Shown: one piece after another, positions 8,033 to 15,598 of the stretch
Layout of the letters: every line of letters begins with the position of its first letter
How positions within the stretch are numbered: the first letter of the stretch is position 1
Origin: an uncultured bacterium
Lineage (GTDB): Bacteria > Cloacimonadota > Cloacimonadia > Cloacimonadales > Cloacimonadaceae
NCBI GenBank assembly: GCA_937960795.1
Contig: CALGPA010000116.1
Location: 1-41,403, forward strand
Reading direction: 5' to 3'
Length of the DNA stretch: 41,403 nt
The notes under the pieces: model-generated
Databases searched by the model: none
What the model was told of the DNA's origin: nothing
What the model saw: the letters and a program-made list of their open reading frames with translations, nothing else
Translations under genes and position numbers: made by a program

Positions 8033-8781
8033 AGCAGCAAGGCTCTTTATCGATCAAGTTTCAGATGATGGTAAGCTTGAGCCTGCTTATCTTATCGATC
8101 ATCTTCTTTGGCATGAGCTACAGCAGCTATCTGAGGGCGGGCTTCTCGATCTTTCAGATGATCGTCTATGCCGCGTTTTTGATCGCGCTTGTTTTCTTGA
8201 TCTTTGCTTGGATCCTGGGACTCATCAGCATGCGTCACAAGATCCGTCCGCTTTTCTTAGCTCGCCTCAGCAAATGGACACTCTGCCACATCTTCTTTTA
8301 TCTGGCGCGAGTCACGGCATCCATCACCCGTCAAGATCGCGCTGAGCTGCAGGAAAGCTTCCTACATTTTAACAACACGGTGATGCTGAGCCATGTGCGG
8401 GGTAAGCATTTTAAGAAGATCCTCTTGCTTTTGCCGCACTGCCTTCAGGAATCTGAGTGCCGGATCCGCATCACGACAGACATCAATGCCTGCGCTTCCT
8501 GTGGAAATTGCTGCATATCCGAGCTCAAGGCCTTGGCTGCCAAATATGCTATTAATGCCGCAGTCGCCACTGGTGGCTCTTTGGCACGCAAGATTATAAA
8601 GGATACCCATCCAGATGTGATCATCGCTGTAGCGTGCCATAGGGACCTCACAGAGGGTGTGCGCGATGCCTGGTCCATGCCTGTCTATGCCGTCTTAAAT
8701 GAAAGACCCAATGGACCCTGTTTCAATACCACGGTTAGTTTGGATAGCATTGAATATGCCATCCGCCGCTTTAGAGATTAG
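8029..8781 (+). CDS. DUF116 membrane protein with cysteine-rich domain
   Basis: A 250-aa member of the DUF116 family. The ATG at 8029 overlaps the fmt stop in the ATGA pattern, so I prefer it to the in-frame ATG at 7978 deep inside fmt. The N-terminus has two probable membrane helices (about residues 10-32 and 40-65). The cytoplasmic-looking domain has LLPHCLQ, then a Cys cluster (CASCGNCC) typical of metal or Fe-S binding. TGG, VACHRDL and GPCFNTTV near the C-terminus are the conserved DUF116 blocks. The family often sits beside fmt and def, as here. Its biochemical role is not known to me; a cluster-binding membrane protein is the most that can be said. Confidence 0.9.
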   Translation: MKQQGSLSIKFQMMVSLSLLILSIIFFGMSYSSYLRAGFSIFQMIVYAAFLIALVFLIFAWILGLISMRHKIRPLFLARLSKWTLCHIFFYLARVTASITRQDRAELQESFLHFNNTVMLSHVRGKHFKKILLLLPHCLQESECRIRITTDINACASCGNCCISELKALAAKYAINAAVATGGSLARKIIKDTHPDVIIAVACHRDLTEGVRDAWSMPVYAVLNERPNGPCFNTTVSLDSIEYAIRRFRD

Positions 8782-8822
8782 TTTATTATGAGCAATCCAT
8801 GTTTTGAGGTAGTTTAGAGATT

Positions 8823-9668
8823 ATGCACAGAGCCAGCTTCATCTTTTGGGCAGTGATCGTCCTGATCATCAATGCCGCTGTGACCTTGGTCTTGATTCGG
8901 CATTTTGATAGAGCACCTGCCCCTGTCACCGCTTCGGGGATCTTCAGTGCCCCGGATGTCGAATGTGACAGCACCGGTACCAGCCGTCAAAACGCCATCA
9001 CGCGCGCTGTGGCTGAGGTGGAACCCGCCGTGGTGAGTGTCAATGTGATCAAGACGCAGATCGTACGCGGCCGCTACCCTTCAAGTTTAGGTTTCTTCGG
9101 ATTCTTTGATTTCTTCGGTCCGATGCGGCGTCAAGTGCAGTCTATCGGCAGCGGCATCATCTACGATCCGGATGGCTATATCATCACCAATGCGCATGTG
9201 GTGCAAGGCGCCACGGACATCAAGGTGGTCTTGCCGGATCAAAGGGAATTTGACGCAGAGCTCATCGGGATTGACAATGTCCACGACATCGCCAAACTGA
9301 GGATTCGTGGCAATCGCCTTCCTTTTGCCAGATTGGGAAATTCAGATGGCCTCATGGTGGGAGAATGGAGCATCGCTTTGGGAAATCCGTATGGCTACCT
9401 GATGAACGACTCCAAGCCCAGTGTGACTGTCGGAGTGATCTCTGCCATTGGTCGCAATATCTCTCCTGGTGGCAGCGGAACCCAATACCTGAACATGATC
9501 CAGACGGACACCGCCATCAATCAAGGCAATAGCGGCGGTCCTTTGGTAAACATCAATGGTGAAGTGATCGGGATCAATACCTTCATCTTTTCGGAATCCG
9601 GTGGCAGCATAGGCTTGGGCTTTGCCATTCCCATCAACACAGTTCGGGACATAGTAAATCGCATATAG
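8823..9668 (+). CDS. HtrA/DegP-type serine protease lacking a PDZ domain
   Basis: A trypsin-fold S1C protease for envelope protein quality control. It has an N-terminal membrane anchor (about residues 5-25), then the protease domain with an intact triad: His125 in TNAHVV, Asp155 in VHDIAKL and Ser237 in GNSGGPL. GSGIIYDPDGYIITN and IGLGFAIPI are also typical. At 281 aa it ends exactly after the protease domain at DIVNRI; family members normally continue with one or two PDZ domains. The TAG stop is followed by a run of seven C and by 26 codons in the same frame with no further stop, up to the mtnA start. The PDZ part may have been lost, or this is a natural minimal form. Confidence 0.92.
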   Translation: MHRASFIFWAVIVLIINAAVTLVLIRHFDRAPAPVTASGIFSAPDVECDSTGTSRQNAITRAVAEVEPAVVSVNVIKTQIVRGRYPSSLGFFGFFDFFGPMRRQVQSIGSGIIYDPDGYIITNAHVVQGATDIKVVLPDQREFDAELIGIDNVHDIAKLRIRGNRLPFARLGNSDGLMVGEWSIALGNPYGYLMNDSKPSVTVGVISAIGRNISPGGSGTQYLNMIQTDTAINQGNSGGPLVNINGEVIGINTFIFSESGGSIGLGFAIPINTVRDIVNRI

Positions 9669-9746
9669 CCCCCCCGGGTCAAGATCCCTTATGACTTCCA
9701 CAGGGAAGCGTATACGGCGCTGTGTCAAAACAATATAGGAGACAAG

Positions 9747-10781
9747 ATGCAGATAAATGGACAAGAATATCGCTCAGTCTGGTTTGAAGACGGCAGACTA
9801 AAGCTCATAGATCAGAATAAAATTCCCTTCGAATTTGGGATCAAGGAATATGGAAACTACCTGGAAGTCGTGCAAGCCATCAAGGATATGACCGTTCGTG
9901 GCGCTCCTGCCATCGGCGCAGCCGGCGCTTTTGGATTGGCACTGGCGGCCTTAAATACCCCCGAAAAAAAGTTTCGCTCCTATCTTCGCAGTGCGCGTGA
10001 TGAGCTGATTTTGTCTCGCCCCACTGCCGTGGATCTCTGTATCGGAGTAAACTATGTCTATGAAAGCACGCTGAAATTCATCCCGGACATCCCCCACGCC
10101 CGCCAAGTCGCGCTTTTGGCAGCCAATGAATTTGCCAACAAAAGTGCGGCAGAATGCCTCCAACTAGGCATCCTCGGTGCAGAGCTGATCCAGCCTGGAT
10201 CCCGGATACTCACCCATTGCAATGCCGGAGCTTTGGCCACTGTAGACCACGGCACGGCACTCTCGGTGATCCGCCAAGCACACAAACAGGGCAAGAACAT
10301 CTTCGTCTATGTGGATGAGACCCGTCCGCGCCTTCAGGGAGCTCGTCTCACAGCTTTTGAGCTGGAGCAGGAAGGCATACCACACGCCATCATCGCAGAT
10401 TCCGCAGCCGGCTTTTACTTCCAGAAAAACGAGATTGATCTAGTCATCACCGGCGCGGATAGGATTTGCCTGAATGGAGACATAGCAAACAAGATCGGGA
10501 CCTATGAAAAAGCCGTCATGGCGCATGTTCACAAAGTTCCATTTTACATTGCTGCCCCCCATAGCACTTTTGATTTCTCCTGCGCCAAAGGCGAGGACAT
10601 CCCCATCGAAATCCGCTCTGAGAATGAGATCAAAGTCATTAATGACAACTGTGTGGCAAATCCCGGTTCAAGCGCGCTCAATCCCGCGTTTGACGTCACT
10701 CCTGCCCGCTATATCAAGGGGATCATCACTCCCCGGGGCATATTCGCTGCCTCCGAAGCAGCTCAAAAGGTGCAGATATGA
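9747..10781 (+). CDS. mtnA: S-methyl-5-thioribose-1-phosphate isomerase
   Basis: MtnA converts methylthioribose-1-phosphate to methylthioribulose-1-phosphate in recycling of 5'-methylthioadenosine (MTA). The 344-aa protein belongs to the eIF2B-like isomerases and has the catalytic pair Cys158 (ILTHCNAGALAT) and Asp238 (VITGADRI). The family blocks RGAPAIGAAGAFG, YVDETRPRLQGARLTA and the C-terminal NPAFDVTPARYIKGIITPRG are all present. The start follows TAGGAG at 9735-9740. It overlaps the deaminase gene by 4 bases, a pairing that points to MTA salvage. No MTA phosphorylase, MTR kinase or later salvage genes are in the window. Confidence 0.96.
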   Translation: MQINGQEYRSVWFEDGRLKLIDQNKIPFEFGIKEYGNYLEVVQAIKDMTVRGAPAIGAAGAFGLALAALNTPEKKFRSYLRSARDELILSRPTAVDLCIGVNYVYESTLKFIPDIPHARQVALLAANEFANKSAAECLQLGILGAELIQPGSRILTHCNAGALATVDHGTALSVIRQAHKQGKNIFVYVDETRPRLQGARLTAFELEQEGIPHAIIADSAAGFYFQKNEIDLVITGADRICLNGDIANKIGTYEKAVMAHVHKVPFYIAAPHSTFDFSCAKGEDIPIEIRSENEIKVINDNCVANPGSSALNPAFDVTPARYIKGIITPRGIFAASEAAQKVQI

Positions 10782-12094
10782 AACACATCGATAGCATTAT
10801 CAAAGGCGGCATGATAGTCACCATGGATCCGCAATTCAGAGTTCTAGAAGAGCACTTCATTGCCATAGATTCCGGCAAAATCTTGGACATCCTACCTCTG
10901 GCAAGGCTCAAAGATTTCAAGACCAAGAACAAGATTGATGCCTCCGGATGCCTCGTTACTCCGGGTTTTGTCAACGCCCACACCCACGTGCCCATGAGCT
11001 ATTTCCGCGGTTTGGCGGATGATCTTCCCCTGGATAAATGGCTCAATGACTATATCTGGCCACTGGAAGCAAAGATGGTAAATGAGGATTTTGTGCTAGA
11101 TTCCTCGCTGCATGCTGCCGCGGAGATGATAAAAAATGGCATTACCCTCTGCAATGACATGTACTTTCATGAAGATAGGATCGCGGATGCCTTCACAAAA
11201 GCGGGCACCCGAGTGATCATCAGCCAAGCGATCATCGGTCACAATTTTGACAAAGATCCCTCCGAAATCGCACCCATAGTTCAGAAAATGCAAAGCTGCT
11301 ACCAAGATAATCCCTTGGTGGATTGCGCAATCGCGCCCCACGCTATCTACACATGCTCAAAAGAGATCCTAGAAGCTTGCGCAGAAGCTGCAATAGCAAA
11401 TGACTGGATGATCCACACCCATCTTTCCGAAACCCAAAAAGAGTTGGAGGATTGCCTCAAAGAACATGGCAAACGCCCGCTGGAATATCTGGAAAGTCTC
11501 GGCTTTTTAGAGGCAAAATGCCTCTTCGCGCATGGCGTTTGGCTCAGCGGAACCGAACAAAAGAAACTCTCCGATGCGACTGCTGCCATAGCTTTGTGTG
11601 CCCACAGCAATCTCAAACTGGGCAGCGGAAATGCCCCGGTCAAAGACATGCTGCAAAATTCCGTCAAACTTGCCATCGGCACCGACGGTGTGGCGAGCAA
11701 CAATAGCCTCGATATCCTCAGTGAAGTGGGCACCCTTGCCAGATTGCACAAGGGAATCAACCACGATCCCACCATTCTCTCTGCCAAAAAAGCCTTCTCA
11801 CTTCTGACCATAGATGGCGCCAAAGCGCTAGGTAGGGGAGAGGATCTGGGCAGTCTTGAAACCGGTAAATGGGCGGATATCGCTATCATCCAAATAGATA
11901 GCCTTGCCACTACTCCGCTGTATAATCCCTATTCCCAGCTGGTTTACGCCATGAAATCTGAGATGATCCGAGACCTCATGGTGGCAGGGAGATTCGTGAT
12001 GAAAGATCGGACCCTGACAAACTTGGATGAAAAAGAGCTTATTGAAACTGCTAAGAAATATAAGATCAAGATCTTACAGGAACTCGTTCGATGA
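10778..12094 (+). CDS. Amidohydrolase, MTA/SAH/5'-deoxyadenosine deaminase (MtaD-like)
   Basis: A 438-aa member of the ATZ/TRZ amidohydrolase group, most like MtaD enzymes that deaminate 5'-methylthioadenosine, S-adenosylhomocysteine or 5'-deoxyadenosine. Metal ligands are visible: His68 and His70 (NAHTHVP), His215 (HTHLSET) and Asp303 (GTDGVASNN). CLFAHGVWL and AHSNLKLGSG are further family blocks. Coupling to mtnA (ATGA at 10778) supports a thio-nucleoside substrate. Exact substrate cannot be read from sequence, since the three activities co-occur in this family. The downstream smpB overlaps by 4 bases. Confidence 0.92.
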   Translation: MKHIDSIIKGGMIVTMDPQFRVLEEHFIAIDSGKILDILPLARLKDFKTKNKIDASGCLVTPGFVNAHTHVPMSYFRGLADDLPLDKWLNDYIWPLEAKMVNEDFVLDSSLHAAAEMIKNGITLCNDMYFHEDRIADAFTKAGTRVIISQAIIGHNFDKDPSEIAPIVQKMQSCYQDNPLVDCAIAPHAIYTCSKEILEACAEAAIANDWMIHTHLSETQKELEDCLKEHGKRPLEYLESLGFLEAKCLFAHGVWLSGTEQKKLSDATAAIALCAHSNLKLGSGNAPVKDMLQNSVKLAIGTDGVASNNSLDILSEVGTLARLHKGINHDPTILSAKKAFSLLTIDGAKALGRGEDLGSLETGKWADIAIIQIDSLATTPLYNPYSQLVYAMKSEMIRDLMVAGRFVMKDRTLTNLDEKELIETAKKYKIKILQELVR

Positions 12095-12534
12095 AGAAAA
12101 TCACAAATCGTCGCGCTACCCACGAATACTATATAGAACAAAAATATGAAGCCGGTATCTCTCTGAAAGGCACTGAGATAAAGGCAATCAGAGCCGGAAT
12201 GGTGAATTTTAAAGATAGCTTTGCCCGCATCAAAGACTCGGAGTGCTGGCTGATGAATTTCCACATCTCACCATGGGAAAAAGCCAGCTTCTTCAACCAC
12301 GATGCAGAACGCCCCCGCCGCCTTCTCTTGCACAAATCCGAGATTCGCAGACTCAAAACCAAGGTCGATGAACAAGGGCTCACCCTCATCCCGCTGGATA
12401 TATACATCAACGAGCAAGGACGCTGCAAAGTCACGCTCGCTGTGGCAAAAGGCAAGAAGACATATGACAAACGGGATGTTCTGCAAAAAAAGGATATGCA
12501 ACGAGAAAAAGAGCGCGCCCTAAGAAGCCATTGA
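12091..12534 (+). CDS. smpB: SsrA-binding protein SmpB
   Basis: SmpB binds tmRNA and brings it to stalled ribosomes for trans-translation. The 147-aa sequence is typical: the NRRATHEYYIEQKYEAGI start, the conserved SLKGTEIKAIR block, the RPRRLLLHKSEI segment, and the basic C-terminal tail (AKGKKTYDKRD... REKERALRS) that mimics the codon/anticodon helix. It overlaps the deaminase gene by 4 bases. I looked for tmRNA (ssrA) nearby and did not find it in this window. Confidence 0.97.
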   Translation: MKKITNRRATHEYYIEQKYEAGISLKGTEIKAIRAGMVNFKDSFARIKDSECWLMNFHISPWEKASFFNHDAERPRRLLLHKSEIRRLKTKVDEQGLTLIPLDIYINEQGRCKVTLAVAKGKKTYDKRDVLQKKDMQREKERALRSH

Positions 12535-12628
12535 TCATCAGCAGAATAGCAGATATTTTCAAAGCGGGTGATAAGATCCTGCTGCATGTTTGTATCCAAA
12601 ACAATCCGCTCACAAAACAATAGTTATC

Positions 12629-12655
12629 CATGATATCTTTTTGAAACTTATCATG
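12629..12655. other. Small inverted repeat in the smpB-ispG gap
   Basis: CATGATA (12629-12635) and TATCATG (12649-12655) form a 7-bp stem with a 13-base loop. There is no T-run after it, so it is not a clear terminator. It is the only structured element I see in the 227-base gap between smpB and ispG. Confidence 0.3.
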
Positions 12656-12761
12656 CCAATCTGTGGTTTTTTGGGGCATAAAATCGCAGACTATGAGATA
12701 GGGGGAGCGAGAAGCAGATGATTCCTATTGACAAATCCCTGCGTCATATCTTGGTGATCTC

Positions 12762-13820
12762 ATGAAAGATATTCCAAGACACATGACTCGTCCCCTCAGC
12801 GTGGGGAAGATCAAGATCGGCGGCGGAGCTGAGATCAGCATTCAGAGCATGCTCAATGTGAAGACTTCAATCCATGCTGAAGCTTCTCATCAGATCAAAA
12901 GATTGGTCTCTGCCGGTTGTGAGATCATCCGTTTTTCCGTGATGGACATGGATGATGCAGAGGCGATATCCGCTCTTAAGCAGGAATTTGATATTCCATT
13001 TGTGGCTGATATCCACTTTGATCACAAGCTGGCTTTGGCTGCTATCCGAAATGGCATTGACGCGCTACGCATCAATCCGGGCAATATCGGCAGTCGCAGC
13101 GGGGTGGAGAGCTTGGTTTCCGCGGCTCGTGAGCGCAAAATCCCGATCCGCATCGGAGTCAATAGCGGCTCCCTTCCCAAAGAGCTTTTAGCTAAGTATG
13201 GACATGGCAAAGAGGCGATGGTCGAAGCGGCTCTGTCTCACGTCAAGATCTTGGAAGATCTGGCTTATCATGAGATCAAGATCTCCGCCAAGGCTTCCAA
13301 TATCCCCTTGATGCTGGAATCCTACCGCGAGCTTTCTCGACGTTGTGACTATCCGCTGCATTTGGGCGTGACTGAGGCGGGAACTTTGCTCTCGGGAAGC
13401 ATCAAAAGCGCTCTCGGTGTGGGAATACTCCTCGAAGAAGGAATTGGCGACACCATCCGCATCTCGCTAACTGATGATCCCGTCAAAGAAGTGATAGTTG
13501 CCCGTCAGATCCTCGTAGCTTTGGGTCTGCGGAAGGGACTGAACATCGTATCCTGTCCCACTTGCGGGCGCACCCGCATCGATCTGATCGATCTTGCGCA
13601 AAGAGTGGAAGAAGCCATGCAGCCATATCAAGACAAGGATCTCACTATAGCGGTGATGGGCTGTGCGGTAAACGGTCCGGGAGAAGCTCGTGAAGCAGAT
13701 TTTGGCATAGCCGGCGGCAAGGGAGAGGGACTGCTTTTTGCCAAGGGTGAGATAGTCGGCAAATATCCGGAAGATGAGCTTTTGGACGCCCTGCTGAGGC
13801 TGGTGGGGGCTTCTCTCTGA
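12762..13820 (+). CDS. ispG: 4-hydroxy-3-methylbut-2-en-1-yl diphosphate synthase IspG
   Basis: IspG (GcpE) is the [4Fe-4S] enzyme that converts MEcPP to HMBPP in the MEP isoprenoid pathway. The 352-aa short form has the TIM-barrel start (TRPLSVGKIKIGGG, ISIQSMLN) and RINPGNIG. Its cluster ligands are Cys265 and Cys268 (CPTCGR) and Cys301 (GCAVNGPGE), followed by the fourth ligand Glu308. The start at 12762 has only a weak Shine-Dalgarno; the ATG at 12783 (MTRPLSVG) is a possible alternative. A gap of 227 bases separates it from smpB, and one base from the first CHR gene downstream. Confidence 0.97.
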   Translation: MKDIPRHMTRPLSVGKIKIGGGAEISIQSMLNVKTSIHAEASHQIKRLVSAGCEIIRFSVMDMDDAEAISALKQEFDIPFVADIHFDHKLALAAIRNGIDALRINPGNIGSRSGVESLVSAARERKIPIRIGVNSGSLPKELLAKYGHGKEAMVEAALSHVKILEDLAYHEIKISAKASNIPLMLESYRELSRRCDYPLHLGVTEAGTLLSGSIKSALGVGILLEEGIGDTIRISLTDDPVKEVIVARQILVALGLRKGLNIVSCPTCGRTRIDLIDLAQRVEEAMQPYQDKDLTIAVMGCAVNGPGEAREADFGIAGGKGEGLLFAKGEIVGKYPEDELLDALLRLVGASL

Positions 13821-13821
13821 T

Positions 13822-14343
13822 ATGCTGCTGAAGATCTTTCTGACCTTCCTAAAGATCGGTGCCTTTACCATCGGTGGCGGATATGCCATGATTCCTTTGA
13901 TCAAGCGCGAGGTTTGCTCTCGGCATGCTTGGATCACTGAAGAGGAGTTTCTGGATGGATTGGCAGCGTCCCAGAGTGCGCCGGGGCCGATCGCGGTGAA
14001 TATCAGCATCTACACAGGCTATCACGTTCGCGGGAAATCCGGGATGCTGATGGCGGTCTTGGGCACCATCCTTCCATCTACTTTCACGATCCTGATGGTG
14101 GCGATGCTCTTTAATCAATATGCCGATCAGGCGGTGGTCAAGCGGGCGTTTTCCGCGCTCAAGCCCGCAGTTGTGGCACTGATCGCAGTCCCGCTGATTC
14201 AGATGGCAAAAAAGAGCGGGATGAATCTTAGGAATGCTTGGTTTCCTCTTGCAGTCGCCATCTTGGTGGGGCTCTTGGGAGTATCTCCGGTCTATCTGAT
14301 CTTGCTGACTATCGCATATGCCATCTGGGAGTCAAGACGATGA
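13822..14343 (+). CDS. Chromate transporter family protein, half-size subunit 1
   Basis: A 173-aa CHR-domain membrane protein. It has the domain start FLKIGAFTIGGGYAMIPLI and the key motif SQSAPGPIAVN, then four or five hydrophobic segments. Half-size CHR proteins occur as tandem pairs that together replace the long two-domain ChrA. The pair here overlaps by 4 bases (ATGA), so a hetero-oligomer is likely. The family exports chromate in some bacteria, but many members have no shown chromate role. There is no chrB or resistance context, so the substrate is open. Confidence 0.93.
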   Translation: MLLKIFLTFLKIGAFTIGGGYAMIPLIKREVCSRHAWITEEEFLDGLAASQSAPGPIAVNISIYTGYHVRGKSGMLMAVLGTILPSTFTILMVAMLFNQYADQAVVKRAFSALKPAVVALIAVPLIQMAKKSGMNLRNAWFPLAVAILVGLLGVSPVYLILLTIAYAIWESRR

Positions 14344-14864
14344 TGCTGCTTTCGATGCTCTTCACCTTCTTCAAGATCGGGCTCTTTAGCTTTGGGGGAG
14401 GATATGCGATCCTTGCGATGATCCAGCAGGAAGTGGTGATCAAACATGCTTGGCTTACGGAAGCGGAATTTATGGAAGTGGTGGCAATCTCGCAGATGAC
14501 GCCGGGGCCGATCGCGATTAATGCGGCGACCTTCATCGGCTATCACAAAGCCGGAATCTTGGGGGGGCTGCTCTGCACGATCGGGGTGATCCTTCCCTCG
14601 CTCATAATCATGATGATCATCACACTCAGCTATCTGAAGCTCAAGAAACTGGCATGGTTTCAGCAGATCTTCAAGCGGCTGAGATTGGTCTCTGTAGGTT
14701 TGATCGCCGCAGCGCTGATCATGATCCTTGGCAATGCCGTGCAGAGCCTCTTTGCCGTGGCTGTCTTTGCCGTTAGCTTTGTCTGCACTTGGAAGTTTAA
14801 GCTCAATCCCTTTACGATGCTGATAGCCACAGCCATCTTCGGGGCTATCTTCGGCTCAGCTTAA
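14340..14864 (+). CDS. Chromate transporter family protein, half-size subunit 2
   Basis: The partner of the previous gene, 174 aa, with the same CHR signature: FFKIGLFSFGGGYAILAMIQQEVV and SQMTPGPIAINAATFIGY. I place the start at the ATG at 14340, which overlaps the stop of subunit 1, rather than at the in-frame ATG at 14238 inside it. Its stop overlaps by 4 bases the stop of the convergent nucleotidyltransferase gene, so there is no room for a conventional terminator between the two operons. Confidence 0.92.
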   Translation: MMLLSMLFTFFKIGLFSFGGGYAILAMIQQEVVIKHAWLTEAEFMEVVAISQMTPGPIAINAATFIGYHKAGILGGLLCTIGVILPSLIIMMIITLSYLKLKKLAWFQQIFKRLRLVSVGLIAAALIMILGNAVQSLFAVAVFAVSFVCTWKFKLNPFTMLIATAIFGAIFGSA

Positions 14865-15598
14865 TCCGAGGACCGGGGCGTAGTGCCAAACTCCTCGGGG
14901 ACATATCTCATTACGCCATATTCTGCATAGATATCTAAAGCATTGTCAAGGATGCCTTTATCTCTGAGTTTTTGAATCTCCAAGCTCCAGGCTTTTGTGC
15001 TGAGGCGCTTGGTGAGATGAGCGGATTCGGCGATAGCGTCGGCAGTGCTTTCTTCCAAATCAAAGCCAAATGTAGCAGCAAAACGTAGCGCCCGCAGGAT
15101 GCGTAAGGCATCTTCCGAAAAGACCGTCATTGGCTCTCGTAGACAGCGAATAAGGCGCGCCTCTATGTCGGCAAAGCCCATGCCGGAGGGATCTATGATG
15201 CGTCTGTCTGAGACATTCATGTATAGGGCGTTGATGGTAAAATCCCTGCGCCAGGCATCTTCCTTGATCGGGGCATAGCGGATTCTGGGATAGCGCCTGC
15301 CGCTATTATAGATCTCGCTGCGGCTTGCCACCAGATCCAGCGTGATGCCTTCCAGACTCAGCCGAGCAGTGCCAAATCTCTCAAAGATCTCGCAGGTCTT
15401 GGGGAAGCCCCGATTTTGCAGATACTTCGCCAGACGCAATCCCCCAAAACGCTGCTCTATGCAAAGATCAAAATCATCAAAGTCATTATAGCCAAGCTGC
15501 AGATCACGCACCACTCCGCCAACAAGCCATGTGCGAGTGGCAAAGCTGCTGCCTTTGATCATCGAGCCAAAGAGACTCAGGAAATCATCGATCTTCAC
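14861..15598 (-). CDS. Short CCA-adding/poly(A) polymerase-type nucleotidyltransferase
   Basis: A 245-aa class II nucleotidyltransferase. It has GGVVRD (residues 27-32), the catalytic Asp pair Asp42/Asp44 (DFDL), the RRDFTINAL block and the neck signature EDALRILRALRFA. Family members usually have 400 or more residues, with head, neck, body and tail; this one stops soon after the neck. It may be an A- or CC-adding subunit or a minimal enzyme. The tRNA-Asn in this window already encodes its CCA end, so a repair role is possible. The start is GTG, overlapping the hemW stop by 4 bases. It is the last gene of the yfhO-lepB-hemW operon. Confidence 0.88.
   Translation of the reverse strand: MKIDDFLSLFGSMIKGSSFATRTWLVGGVVRDLQLGYNDFDDFDLCIEQRFGGLRLAKYLQNRGFPKTCEIFERFGTARLSLEGITLDLVASRSEIYNSGRRYPRIRYAPIKEDAWRRDFTINALYMNVSDRRIIDPSGMGFADIEARLIRCLREPMTVFSEDALRILRALRFAATFGFDLEESTADAIAESAHLTKRLSTKAWSLEIQKLRDKGILDNALDIYAEYGVMRYVPEEFGTTPRSSD

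Noticed and set aside
11347..11910. 187-codon minus-strand ORF
   Set aside because: It lies wholly within the well-supported deaminase gene, and the translation is Ser/Leu-rich low-information sequence.
12728..12760. TTGACA before ispG as a promoter
   Set aside because: A good -35 but no -10 at 15-19 bases, and transcription would begin at or after the start codon.
12535..12761. tmRNA gene next to smpB
   Set aside because: No tRNA-Ala-like acceptor ends or tag-coding frame could be found in the gap.
12719..12766. 15-codon ORF just before ispG as a leader peptide
   Set aside because: It has a loosely spaced GGGGGAG and overlaps the ispG start, but the peptide shows no pattern and there is no attenuator structure.
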